DNA of 15,512 bases, from NCBI GenBank assembly GCA_035406685.1, contig DAONLM010000052.1, positions 1 to 15,512 of the forward strand. Direction: 5' to 3'. Below are positions 7,221 through 15,456 of this stretch, piece after piece. The DNA is from DAONLM01 sp035406685 (lineage in GTDB: Bacteria > Spirochaetota > GWE2-31-10 > MWDO01). Within the stretch, counting starts at the first letter, position 1. Every line of letters starts with the position of its first letter. The notes under the pieces are model-generated. The model did no database searches and had not been told where the DNA came from. It worked only from the letters and a program-made list of their open reading frames with translations. A program made the translations under genes and the position numbers.

Positions 7221-9617
7221 TTGGCTGAAGGATTTACTTCTGAAAAAAAGAATTACCCAAAAGGAAGTGTTATTATAATTCAGGGTAGCTCTCAAAAAGA
7301 GATAAATTTATTAAATGAAGGATTAATAGAAGTAAAAAGATATAGTGATAATATTGCTGGTCTGTCTGAAAAAGAGATTCTTAATAAAAGTAAAAGAATC
7401 GCTGTGATAAATCCGCCAGCAATTTTTGGCATTGAGAATCTTATTAATAACCAGGATCACAAAAATTCTTTTGTTGCTCTTGAAGATTGTATTGTTACAA
7501 AGTATATTATTCCATCAAATGATTTTATTAAATTTTTTAAAGTAAATATTCCTATTGCGATGAATATCTTATTGACAATGAAGGATATGGCTATAAAAGG
7601 AATTCTAAATTTAAAGAAGTATGTAAAATTGATGGCAGAAATAGAGAAATTCAGCGATAATTTCGAGATTATTTATGATTTTATAATTCAAAATAAAAAT
7701 AATAGTAAATATCAAAGATTTTTAACAAACGGTGGAGTAATACCACCTAAATTTGAGCCAAGTTTTTTAACAGATGATTATTCTACTATTTTAGGAGTAA
7801 CTTATGGTGATCCTAAATATGATCCAGCAGCTAAATTTGGTATAAAAAAACTAGAATTTTATCATAATTTATTAAAATCAAAACCAGATGCTTTTATCTC
7901 TCTTATTAATGCAAATATTGAAATATTTTCATATATATATCATGAACTTTCCAATGTTATAAATGAGATAAATAAAGAAATTGAATATTTTTCTACAAAA
8001 TTAGAGGAAAAGTTAAACATATTTTTTAATAAAGAGGATTCTCCATTTAATAATCTTGTAAAAATAGCAGATAAGATAAAAATGAATGAAGACTTAGGAG
8101 AAAATATAGCAAGAACCATTGTAACAATTTGTAGAAATATAGATAATAATTATAAACAATTATCTGGTAAAGAGCACATAGAAGTGTTTCAAAAATATGA
8201 TAAATTATCCAAGTCTATTTCTAATAATACAATACAAACACCTGTCCAGAATGTTAATAGAGAAGAAAAATATAAGAAAATGTTTAAGGATTCTACCAAG
8301 ATAATATTGAATTTTTCTACCCTCTCCGATGAAAAAAAAGAGGCTATTTTAAAAAATATAAACGATATGAAAAATATCAATATGGAAGATCCTACTGACA
8401 AGACATCAAGACAGATAATAAGGAAATTGCATGAGGACTTTTTTGAATTATATCTTAATATATTTTTAAAAATAATGGAACATCATACAGATATCCCAGA
8501 TCCAGTAAAAATGTTTTTATATTATGGATTTATCGATGAAAAAAAAGTTCAGGATGAACAGATAGAATTTCTTTATAACTCTTTGTCTCTTTTGATGAGG
8601 CCTCAAAATTTGAACTATCCAATTATATCTTTATTTGATTATTTAAAATTAATATATGAAGGAAAAGAGTCCCCAAGTTTGACAGAGACTGGAGAAATCT
8701 TTCAAAAACTAATTAAAAAAGTATTTTCAAAAAATGAAAAGGTAATAGAAGATACTCCCATTGGAAGAACAGAGTTTGAAATAATGAATATGGTAAAGAG
8801 TGCATTAAGAATTACATCAGATAATCCAAGAGCATATATACCGTATTTAATTGAGCAGTCATTTAAAGGATCATTATCAAAAATATTTAATTCCCCTAAA
8901 AAATTAGAAACATTTATTTATAAAATAAACTCATTAGATTATACTCTATTCTTTAGAGAATTAACATGGAAGATAACCGGTAAATCAGAATTAATAATGA
9001 AAGAGATAAAACCATATTTTATATTAGTACCAAATTCTGGTGTAAGGGTTCAGATGTGGCAGGACCTTGTAAACAATATAAGGAGTTCAAAAGGAAGATT
9101 TATTGTGCCAATAATATTTAATGGTGATTTAAATAGATCATTAATAACTGCTTGTGCTCATTTTAGATGGGAGTTAAATAAAACAATTGCTGGTGGTAAC
9201 TGGATGGATCCGGTTGAGGGTGGACTTGTTGGAAATTATTATGACTATATGCAGTATTATGAAAAATATAAAGACTTATCATTAGAAGTAAAAGAGATTA
9301 TCAAATCAATATTTGCAAGAATAAAGATGGATAGAGATAGATTTGCTTATGATTACTTTGAATGGATAGAGTATGAAAGTAAAGGTGTTCCAAAACTAAA
9401 TAGAGTTGTAAGACAGATGTTTTATAGATATATCCCATTTCCAAAAGAGATAAGAGAAAATCTTGCAAAACTTCCTCTCTTTACAGAACTTGATAATAAA
9501 TTTAATAATATAAGAAATAGAGAATATAGATCTCTTGAGGCTAAATATCATAAGTATATGGAGAATGGTGTTTTGCCAGAAGATTTACAGGCATATCTTG
9601 ATATGATGAAAAGATAG
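7221..9617 (+). CDS. Large protein with degenerate cyclic-nucleotide-binding domain and unknown C-terminus
   Basis: A soluble protein of 798 residues with no signal peptide or membrane segment. Residues 10-125 read as a cNMP-binding/CRP-like jelly roll: PKGSVIIIQG (14-23), NEGLIEVKR (32-40), then AIFGIENL (67-74). The usual phosphate-binding cassette FGE...RxAxV is altered: Ile71 follows FG, and KNSFVAL (81-87) lacks the conserved Arg. Cyclic-nucleotide binding is therefore doubtful. The remaining ~670 residues are helical and unassigned. A coiled-coil-like stretch lies around 240-265 and a linker around 330-345. A Trp/Tyr-rich block at about 590-745 looks the most constrained, with VPNSGVRVQMW, NWMDPVEGG and DYFEWIEYES. 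There is no DNA-binding or kinase motif. The TTG start is chosen because AAGGA lies 7 bases upstream and the next Met is deep in the fold. aroE follows after 2 bases, so the two are probably cotranscribed. Confidence 0.8.
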   Translation: MAEGFTSEKKNYPKGSVIIIQGSSQKEINLLNEGLIEVKRYSDNIAGLSEKEILNKSKRIAVINPPAIFGIENLINNQDHKNSFVALEDCIVTKYIIPSNDFIKFFKVNIPIAMNILLTMKDMAIKGILNLKKYVKLMAEIEKFSDNFEIIYDFIIQNKNNSKYQRFLTNGGVIPPKFEPSFLTDDYSTILGVTYGDPKYDPAAKFGIKKLEFYHNLLKSKPDAFISLINANIEIFSYIYHELSNVINEINKEIEYFSTKLEEKLNIFFNKEDSPFNNLVKIADKIKMNEDLGENIARTIVTICRNIDNNYKQLSGKEHIEVFQKYDKLSKSISNNTIQTPVQNVNREEKYKKMFKDSTKIILNFSTLSDEKKEAILKNINDMKNINMEDPTDKTSRQIIRKLHEDFFELYLNIFLKIMEHHTDIPDPVKMFLYYGFIDEKKVQDEQIEFLYNSLSLLMRPQNLNYPIISLFDYLKLIYEGKESPSLTETGEIFQKLIKKVFSKNEKVIEDTPIGRTEFEIMNMVKSALRITSDNPRAYIPYLIEQSFKGSLSKIFNSPKKLETFIYKINSLDYTLFFRELTWKITGKSELIMKEIKPYFILVPNSGVRVQMWQDLVNNIRSSKGRFIVPIIFNGDLNRSLITACAHFRWELNKTIAGGNWMDPVEGGLVGNYYDYMQYYEKYKDLSLEVKEIIKSIFARIKMDRDRFAYDYFEWIEYESKGVPKLNRVVRQMFYRYIPFPKEIRENLAKLPLFTELDNKFNNIRNREYRSLEAKYHKYMENGVLPEDLQAYLDMMKR

Positions 9618-9619
9618 AT

Positions 9620-10399
9620 ATGATCACAGCAAAATCAGATTTATATTTATTAATAGGAAATCCAGTTTCTCACTCATTATCCCCTATTTTTCAAAATGAA
9701 TGTTTTAGCCATTATAAAATTAATGCTGTTTATATTGCCATCAATATAGAAAAAGATGATTTTGATCTTGTCATAAAAGCAATGAAAAAATTGAATATCA
9801 AAGGCATAAATGTTACAATACCTTATAAAATAGACATTCTTAAATATCTTGATGATATAAAGAATGAAGCAGCAAAAATTAATTCTGTAAATACAATTGA
9901 GATAATAGATAAAAAATGGATTGGGCATAATACTGACTGGTATGGGGTTTTAAAGACTCTTGAAAATAAAAAAGTTAATAAAAAAAACAATACACTTATT
10001 ATTGGTGCTGGTGGTGCTACAAATGGGGTAATATATGGACTTCAACAATATGGGATAAATAATATTACTATAACAAACAGAAGTATTGAAAAGGCAAAGG
10101 ATATTGCTAAAAAATTTAATATTGATTTATTAGAATTTGAAAATTATTTGAACAGTATAGATAAATTCGACTTTATTATAAATACAACTTCTATTGAGTT
10201 TGAAAATTTAATAAATGAAGTAAATGAAACTTGTATCTATTTTGATCTTAAATACTATTCAAAAGGGTTAAATACAAAAAATTTTATTGATGGTAAAGAT
10301 ATGCTATTATATCAAGGGGCAAAGGCTTTTGAAATATGGACAAAAATATCGCCGGATATAAAAATTTTAAGAGAGTCTTTAAATAAAATAAATGAATAA
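9620..10399 (+). CDS. aroE: Shikimate dehydrogenase
   Basis: An NADP-dependent enzyme reducing 3-dehydroshikimate to shikimate in the aromatic amino-acid pathway. The 259 residues are slightly short for the family but complete. They show the substrate motif SHSLSP (17-22), NVTIPYK with catalytic Lys70, NSVNT (88-92), GHNTDWYG with Asp106, the nucleotide loop GAGGAT (129-134), NRS (153-155), INTTS, DLKYY and the C-terminal QGAKAFEIWT (232-241). The NRS motif after strand two fits NADP rather than NAD. Its ATG begins 2 bases after the TAG of the cNMP-like gene with only a weak ribosome site (AAAAGATAG), so translation is probably coupled. No other shikimate-pathway gene is nearby. An A/T-only stem-loop at 10416-10438 might end the transcript, but it would be weak. 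Confidence 0.95.
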   Translation: MITAKSDLYLLIGNPVSHSLSPIFQNECFSHYKINAVYIAINIEKDDFDLVIKAMKKLNIKGINVTIPYKIDILKYLDDIKNEAAKINSVNTIEIIDKKWIGHNTDWYGVLKTLENKKVNKKNNTLIIGAGGATNGVIYGLQQYGINNITITNRSIEKAKDIAKKFNIDLLEFENYLNSIDKFDFIINTTSIEFENLINEVNETCIYFDLKYYSKGLNTKNFIDGKDMLLYQGAKAFEIWTKISPDIKILRESLNKINE

Positions 10400-10446
10400 T
10401 CTCTGTTTTTAGATTAAAAAAATTTCTCGATTTTTTTTAAAAAACA

Positions 10447-10455
10447 TGATATTAT
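10447..10455 (+). promoter_or_regulatory. Extended -10 promoter upstream of the methyltransferase
   Basis: TG-A-TATTAT at 10447-10455 forms an extended -10. No matching -35 is visible in the A/T-rich DNA upstream. Transcription would begin near 10462, about 24 bases before the ATG. A separate promoter would let the modification gene be expressed independently of the aroE operon. Confidence 0.35.
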
Positions 10456-10485
10456 CTTTATAAAATAAAATTACAGAGAAAGTCA

Positions 10486-11664
10486 ATGTATAACAATATA
10501 AACTATAAAGAAATAATTTTATCTTCTGATAAAAATTTAACAAATAATGACATAAATGCCATTAAAATTCTTAATCAATATTTTAAAAAAGAAGAAATCC
10601 AATTGGAGATTGATGCGAATCGTTTAATTGTATTACTTAAAGAGATCGATTTAGTCGAATTAAAAAATAAAATTGAAAATATTATATTTTATTGTGATAC
10701 AAAAAATATTTTTTATGATATAATTTCTTCTATTGAAAATATAAAAAGTTATGGATTAAATGGAACAAAAAGAAATTATGTTGATTATAATAAAGAAAGA
10801 AAAGTTAAGGATAGAATCTTAAAAGAAGAAAAGAGAGGGCAGTATTATTATGCTAAGGATTCAAATTTTAATAAAATAAATAATGAATTACCCAAAGAAT
10901 ATATTAATAAAATTATATGTAATGATAGTTATGAAGAATTAAAAAAATTGCCAGACAATTGTATTGACATTATATTTACTTCACCACCTTATAATTTTGG
11001 CTTAGAATATAATCAAAATCAGGATGATCATTACTGGGAGGACTATTTTAATAATTTATTTAAAATATTATCAGAATGTATAAGAATATTAAAATATGGT
11101 GGAAGAATTTTAATAAATATTCAACCTTTATTCAGTGATTATATTCCTACACATCATATAATTAGTAACTTTTTTATATCTAATAAAATGATATGGAAAG
11201 GAGAAATTATATGGGAAAAAAATAATTATAATTGTAAATATACTGCATGGGGAAGTTGGAAAAGTCCAAGTAATCCTTATTTAAAATATACATGGGAATT
11301 TATTGAAGTTTTTTGTAAAGGAACACTTAAAAAAGAAGGGGATTTTAATAACATTGATATATCAGCAGAGGAGTTTAAACAATCTGTGATTGCAAAATGG
11401 TCTATTGCACCAGAAAGAGATATGAAAGAATACGGACATCCAGCAATGTTTCCGGAAAAATTAGTAGAAAAAGCATTAAAACTATTTTCTTATAAAAATG
11501 ATGTAGTATTGGATCCATTCAATGGTGTTGGAACTACTACTTATGTTGCTAAAAAATTAGGAAGAAGATATATTGGAATAGATATTTCAAAAGATTATTG
11601 TAATAAAGCTATTGCAAGGCTTAACAAATTAAAAGAAGAACTGGGATTATTTGCAAATGAATGA
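10486..11664 (+). CDS. Beta-class DNA methyltransferase (likely N4-cytosine), Type II-like
   Basis: An S-adenosylmethionine-dependent DNA methyltransferase of 392 residues. The catalytic motif IV TSPPY (165-169) comes before the AdoMet motif I DPFNGVGTT (343-351), which defines the beta order. HPAMFPEKLVEK (318-329) and YIGIDIS (362-368) are also typical. The SPPY form is most frequent in N4-cytosine enzymes, although some N6-adenine enzymes share it, so the base is uncertain and the recognition site cannot be read. Residues 1-130 are an extra N-terminal region of no recognised family, rich in Lys, Ile and Asn; the catalytic part alone is about 260 residues. It presumably protects host DNA from the nuclease encoded by the overlapping downstream gene. 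The ribosome site is weak (AGAGAAAG). The gene sits between aroE and a convergent housekeeping operon, which fits an acquired cassette. Confidence 0.9.
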   Translation: MYNNINYKEIILSSDKNLTNNDINAIKILNQYFKKEEIQLEIDANRLIVLLKEIDLVELKNKIENIIFYCDTKNIFYDIISSIENIKSYGLNGTKRNYVDYNKERKVKDRILKEEKRGQYYYAKDSNFNKINNELPKEYINKIICNDSYEELKKLPDNCIDIIFTSPPYNFGLEYNQNQDDHYWEDYFNNLFKILSECIRILKYGGRILINIQPLFSDYIPTHHIISNFFISNKMIWKGEIIWEKNNYNCKYTAWGSWKSPSNPYLKYTWEFIEVFCKGTLKKEGDFNNIDISAEEFKQSVIAKWSIAPERDMKEYGHPAMFPEKLVEKALKLFSYKNDVVLDPFNGVGTTTYVAKKLGRRYIGIDISKDYCNKAIARLNKLKEELGLFANE

Positions 11665-12355
11665 AAATAAAATAGAAGAAATTATAAAAACTTATGAATC
11701 CATTGTAAAGGTAGTAGATAAAAAAGCTAGAGAGGATAAAAATAGATCTTATGGTGGAATTATAAGGAGTATTAAAGGGTGGTTACAAGAATATATGACT
11801 GAAGAGATAATAAAATTGGCATGGGATAATATTAAAGGAGATGCTAAAAGATTAGAAATTAATTCAAAAAAACATAAAATCCCAATTCAGAGAATTTATG
11901 TAGAAAATATAAAAGATATAGAGATTAAAAATTATATTCTTAACAATATAAAAAAATATTATTATAGTTTAAGTGTTGATAAACAAGTTTTTGTTGATAA
12001 TAAATTTGTTTTAGGTATAGAATGCAAAGCTTATACTGAAAATGCTATGTTAAAGAGAATTCTTGTTGATTTTAGTTTATTAAAAACATCATATCCAGAA
12101 ATTAATTGTTATTTATTTCAACTGGAAAGTCAATTAGGCGGGGATTACTCAAAATTAAATAAAAAAACTTATGGTAGTTACCCAACTCATACTTTAATGT
12201 CTTATTTCCCAGAAGTGAATTTGAATATTTTTACATTTTTAGAAGGAGAAAGAAAAGTTGATAAACCAATACATAAATATTTTAAATCATTAAATAAAAA
12301 TAAAATTAAAGAAGCGGTAGAATTACTATCTTTTGATTTAAAAAGGTATTTATAA
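11657..12355 (+). CDS. Probable restriction endonuclease, PD-(D/E)XK fold
   Basis: A 232-residue protein whose ATG lies 8 bases inside the methyltransferase gene, the usual arrangement of a Type II restriction pair with coupled translation. A TTG two codons upstream (11651) is an alternative start, with GGGA just before it. The core FVDNKFVLGIECK (112-124) gives Asp114, Glu122 and Lys124 in the D-x7-E-x-K spacing of the PD-(D/E)XK nuclease site. Long helices flank it. LESQLGGDYS (156-165) and SYPTHTLMSYFP (174-185) look like conserved family blocks, but I cannot name the subfamily or the target site. The assignment as a nuclease rests on the motif and on gene context. Its stop is 8 bases from the stop of the convergent NFACT gene. 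Confidence 0.75.
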   Translation: MNENKIEEIIKTYESIVKVVDKKAREDKNRSYGGIIRSIKGWLQEYMTEEIIKLAWDNIKGDAKRLEINSKKHKIPIQRIYVENIKDIEIKNYILNNIKKYYYSLSVDKQVFVDNKFVLGIECKAYTENAMLKRILVDFSLLKTSYPEINCYLFQLESQLGGDYSKLNKKTYGSYPTHTLMSYFPEVNLNIFTFLEGERKVDKPIHKYFKSLNKNKIKEAVELLSFDLKRYL

Positions 12356-12363
12356 TTTCAATG

Positions 12364-13773
12364 TTATATTCTCTCATTATTTAAAAATATATTTTCAATT
12401 ATTTTTTTATCAAATTTTAATTTTATATTTTTTTCTTTAATAGGTATAACAAGTCCGGGAGTTTTAGAGTTTGGTTTATGAAGATATTTTACCTGTGTAA
12501 AATAGATATCCCCCTCATCTCCCTTTGCTTTACTATAATAAAAAGCTAAATGTGCTGCCTCAAGTTTTGCCTTCTGTGTTAATTCCTTATTTTTTATATA
12601 TTTAACAATTACATGACTTCCAGAATAATCTCTTATATGAAACCAGTAATCATTCCCTTTTGCTACTTTACTAAGAATCTCGGCTGCTTCTTTTGCATTT
12701 TTTGATACAATTGCCTTATATGAATCAGAGAGAATAAATTCTCTTCCAATCGTTTTCTCATTATTTTCTTTTTTATTTATTTTTTTTATTATCTTTTCTT
12801 TTTTTTCTAATAGTTTCTTTATATTATCTTTTGTTAAATTTTCTACTTCTTTATGGTTATTTTCAAGATATTCGAGTCTTTTATTAAGTAAAGAGAGTCT
12901 TTCAGCATTCTGAATTTTGGTATCTTTTATCTTTTTATATTTATTAAAATATTTCTTTGCATTATCGATCGGGCTTAAATCTGGATCCAATTCTATTTCT
13001 ATCTCTTTTTCTCTCTCATAGTCAAAAAGTTTTACTTTTTTTTCACCCTGCTTAATTTGATATGAAAAGGATTTTATTAATTCTCCTATCTTTAAATATT
13101 TTTCTTCATCCTCATTTGAGATTTTTTGTATATTTGTTATTTCATTCTTTATTTTCTCAATATCTTTCTTTAAAATTGTGAGTAAATTATTTTTGAGAAT
13201 GAAAAAATTCTGATTTAAAATAACATCTTTGTAATAAAAATATACTTTATCATTATCTATATTGCTCTCATTATTTTTAAAAATTTCTCGTATTGAATAA
13301 TTTAAATCTGGATTTTTATCTGGAAAGATAAATTTATTATTAACCCATTCGTTTCTTTTTGGATATCTTTTAAGGCATTCAAGTATTATGTTATTATTAT
13401 CTAAAAGCAAGATATTGCCAGCAACTCCCCATAGCCTTGCAATAAATTTTAATTTAAGAGAATCATTTTCTATTTCAAAAATAACTATTCTTGAATAATT
13501 TATCTGATAGACATTCTTAATAACATAATATCTTATATTAGCATTTAGAAATTGAGAAAATCTCAAATCTTTTGTCTCTATATTTTCTTTTTCTGGAATA
13601 GTAGTTATTCTATTGAAATTATCTCTCACACTTACAAGAATTTTTTGAGAGATATTATTAAAAGTTGTATTAATCACCAGAGAGAACTCATCAAGTTGTG
13701 AAAAATTAGTAATAATACAGGGTATCTTGATATATTTAATAACATTTTCTATTTCAATACAATTTAGCGACAC
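12364..13773 (-). CDS. NFACT family protein (RqcH-like, fibronectin-binding-type)
   Basis: Related to RqcH/Rqc2, which binds stalled 50S-peptidyl-tRNA complexes and adds C-terminal alanine tails. There are 469 residues, about 100 fewer than typical Firmicute RqcH. Order: NFACT-N region (1-190; FIARLWGVAGNILLLD and CLKRYPKR are recognisable), paired coiled coils (about 200-340), and the NFACT-R RNA-binding domain (345-450) with DYWFHIRDYSGSHVIVK (375-391). The Asp-Arg pair required for tRNA handling in Bacillus RqcH seems to be Ser94-Arg95 here (my alignment). Tailing activity is therefore uncertain, and another ribosome or RNA role is possible. The GTG start lies inside the tsaD 3' end (10-base overlap), with GAGGG 6 bases upstream, so it is translationally coupled to tsaD. 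Older annotations call this family fibronectin-binding protein A. Confidence 0.85.
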   Translation of the reverse strand: MSLNCIEIENVIKYIKIPCIITNFSQLDEFSLVINTTFNNISQKILVSVRDNFNRITTIPEKENIETKDLRFSQFLNANIRYYVIKNVYQINYSRIVIFEIENDSLKLKFIARLWGVAGNILLLDNNNIILECLKRYPKRNEWVNNKFIFPDKNPDLNYSIREIFKNNESNIDNDKVYFYYKDVILNQNFFILKNNLLTILKKDIEKIKNEITNIQKISNEDEEKYLKIGELIKSFSYQIKQGEKKVKLFDYEREKEIEIELDPDLSPIDNAKKYFNKYKKIKDTKIQNAERLSLLNKRLEYLENNHKEVENLTKDNIKKLLEKKEKIIKKINKKENNEKTIGREFILSDSYKAIVSKNAKEAAEILSKVAKGNDYWFHIRDYSGSHVIVKYIKNKELTQKAKLEAAHLAFYYSKAKGDEGDIYFTQVKYLHKPNSKTPGLVIPIKEKNIKLKFDKKIIENIFLNNERI

Positions 13774-14792
13774 CTGTATCCCTCTTCGAGTGAAATTTTA
13801 TAACCCTGAACACGGGGATATACACCTATATCATAGGAGGATGCCCCATCTTTTTTAAATTTATGATATGCAAAAGCCGCAATCATTGCCCCATTATCTG
13901 TTGCATATTTTAATTCTGGGAAATATACCTTTTTATTTTTTAACTTTGAAAAGAGTTCTCTTAAATATTGATTTGCAGAAACCCCACCAGCAACAACTAT
14001 TCTTTCTATATTATAATCCTTTGATGCTAACTCAACTTTTTTAAAAAGAATATCAAATGCTCTCTTTTGAAAAGATGCAGCAATATCATTTATTGTCCAG
14101 TTATCCTTTTTTTTGTACTTTTCAAGATAATTTATAACAGCGGTTTTAATACCAGAATAACTTACATCATATTTTCTTTTTGATTTATAAAGGTTTGAAA
14201 TAGGAAAGTTAAAGGCATTTTTGTCACCCTCTTTTGCAAGTTTTTCAATAGCAGGTCCGCCGGGATATCCGAGATCATAATGTTTGGCAATCTTATCAAA
14301 TGCTTCACCAACCGCATCATCTATGGTTGTCCCTATTATTTCATAATCTGTATAAGATTTTGCGTTAACTATCAAAGTATGTCCCCCTGATACCAGAAGT
14401 CCAATATAAGGGAATTCTATATCATTTGTAATGTGAGGAGAATATAAATGCCCTTCTATATGATTTATTGCTATTAATGGCTTATTTAAACCAAAACTAA
14501 ACCCTTTTGCAAATGCTACTCCAACTGCAAGACCACCTATTAATCCTGGCCTATTTGCTACTGCTATCAAATCAATATCTTTTTTGCTAATATTTGCATC
14601 TTTAATTGCCTTTTCAACAACTATCATTATCTTGTTTAAATGCAATCTTGATGCAATTTCTGGCACAACACCCTGCCATGGCAAATGTTCTTTTATTTGA
14701 GAAGAGACCACATTAGAATATACTTTTTTCCCATCTTCAACAATTGCCGCTGAAGTCTCATCACAGGTTGTCTCTATTCCTAATACAAGCAT
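13764..14792 (-). CDS. tsaD: tRNA N6-threonylcarbamoyladenosine synthase subunit TsaD
   Basis: The catalytic ASKHA-fold subunit that transfers the threonylcarbamoyl group from the TC-AMP made by TsaC/Sua5 to A37 of ANN-decoding tRNAs. It works with TsaB and TsaE, neither of which is in the window. The 342 residues match family length. GIETTCDETS (5-14) begins the fold, His111 and His115 in HIEGH are the metal ligands, and SGGHT (135-139), AVGEAFDK (160-167), AGGVSAN (268-274) and DNGAM with metal-binding Asp299 (299-303) follow. The ATG has AGAGGGAG just upstream and a promoter at 14826-14854. The 3' end overlaps the NFACT gene by 10 bases, forming a two-gene operon concerned with decoding and ribosome quality. 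Confidence 0.96.
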   Translation of the reverse strand: MLVLGIETTCDETSAAIVEDGKKVYSNVVSSQIKEHLPWQGVVPEIASRLHLNKIMIVVEKAIKDANISKKDIDLIAVANRPGLIGGLAVGVAFAKGFSFGLNKPLIAINHIEGHLYSPHITNDIEFPYIGLLVSGGHTLIVNAKSYTDYEIIGTTIDDAVGEAFDKIAKHYDLGYPGGPAIEKLAKEGDKNAFNFPISNLYKSKRKYDVSYSGIKTAVINYLEKYKKKDNWTINDIAASFQKRAFDILFKKVELASKDYNIERIVVAGGVSANQYLRELFSKLKNKKVYFPELKYATDNGAMIAAFAYHKFKKDGASSYDIGVYPRVQGYKISLEEGYRCR

Positions 14793-14825
14793 ACTCCCTC
14801 TTTAAATCATAATTTTTAATTTTGA

Positions 14826-14854
14826 TATATAACATAATTTATAAAGATTGTCAT
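14826..14854 (-). promoter_or_regulatory. Promoter for the tsaD-NFACT operon
   Basis: On the minus strand, ATGACA (14849-14854) is followed by 17 bases and TATATA (14826-14831), with TG at 14833-14834 giving an extended -10. The transcript would start near 14819, about 27 bases before the tsaD ATG. Confidence 0.55.
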
Positions 14855-14897
14855 ATATTTTAGAAATCTTAGGTAAAGAAAAGGTGTGATTTTATTT

Positions 14898-14928
14898 TTA
14901 GGCAGATAAAAAGATAAAATTAGCCTAA
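14898..14928. other. Inverted repeat in the tsaD upstream gap
   Basis: TTAGGC (14898-14903) and GCCTAA (14923-14928) form a 6-bp stem around a 19-base A-rich loop. An adjacent imperfect pair, ATTTTAT / ATAAAAT, can form a competing fold. The rest of 14855-14984 shows no gene. The stem might be a weak terminator for the small frame at 14985-15239 or a protein-binding site; neither is supported further. Confidence 0.3.
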
Positions 14929-14984
14929 GGGTAAGTTTTGAGTAATAAAGATAGAATGGTCAATTTTAAAAAATTTCCCTAATT

Positions 14985-15239
14985 TTATAAGAATTTTATC
15001 TCTTTCAGGTAGAAATTTGAGTTGAATTTGAGTAAAAAGTAGTCGTTAATGTAAGTTGAGCATGGGATATCTTGGCCTCTTTCCTTCATAACACAAGCCT
15101 TTCTTTTTTTTAACCCCTCTATCTCATTTTTTAGTTTTTGTATAATCTTCATAAATTTCTCTTCCGCATAAGTTTCAATGCCAGCAAAATATATTTCAAG
15201 CAATTCTCTAATAAGAGTTGCTATGCTAAATGAATTCAA
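14985..15239 (-). CDS. Orphan 84-codon frame, possible gene remnant
   Basis: The frame runs from a TTG directly after an in-frame TAG, and no ribosome site precedes the TTG. The N-terminal half (IRELLEIYFAGIETYAEEKF) and the following Lys/Glu-rich stretch (28-50) would form an amphipathic helix and coiled coil. After ERGQDIP the composition changes to a Phe/Tyr/Asn-rich tail that looks non-coding. The frame lies just inside the right inverted-repeat arm, with an extended -10 upstream at 15288-15296, so it may be the broken start of a gene once carried by a mobile element. I recognise no family. It may also be a chance frame in A/T-rich DNA. Confidence 0.35.
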   Translation of the reverse strand: MNSFSIATLIRELLEIYFAGIETYAEEKFMKIIQKLKNEIEGLKKRKACVMKERGQDIPCSTYINDYFLLKFNSNFYLKEIKFL

Positions 15240-15287
15240 CTACAAAATTTGCAAAAAAAAAATAAAAAAATTTTTGCTTGAAAATAA

Positions 15288-15296
15288 ATTATACCA
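15288..15296 (-). promoter_or_regulatory. Extended -10 facing the orphan frame
   Basis: TGG-TATAAT on the minus strand is a perfect extended -10 element placed between the right repeat arm and the 84-codon frame. No -35 is seen. A stem GCAAAAA / TTTTTGC (15251-15257 with 15271-15277) lies downstream in the would-be leader. Confidence 0.35.
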
Positions 15297-15311
15297 AAAT
15301 TTCTATTATTT

Positions 15312-15456
15312 TATACTAACAAAATTTTAATTTGTAAGTTATTAACATCTATATGAAAAATAGTTTCACATCATGATAGTTATAGATCAAGTCTGTCCCT
15401 ATTTAATTTTAATTATAAAAAAATTATAAGTCTGTCCCTCTTTTGATCATAAAAAA
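15312..15456. repeat. Right arm of the ~145-bp inverted repeat
   Basis: This is the near-exact reverse complement of 1-147. The inner boundary is sharp at TATACTAAC (15312-15320); inside it the two loci diverge completely. The outer match ends with the left window edge (base 1 pairs with about 15456), so its true outer limit is not visible. It contains two GTCTGTCCCT motifs (15391-15400, 15430-15439) and the same ATCATGAT palindrome as the left arm. No reading frame is seen within it. Confidence 0.85.

Noticed and set aside
15251..15277. Stem GCAAAAA / TTTTTGC as an intrinsic terminator
   Set aside because: The stem is nearly all A/T with a 13-base loop, it lacks a following T tract on either strand, and no gene ends beside it.
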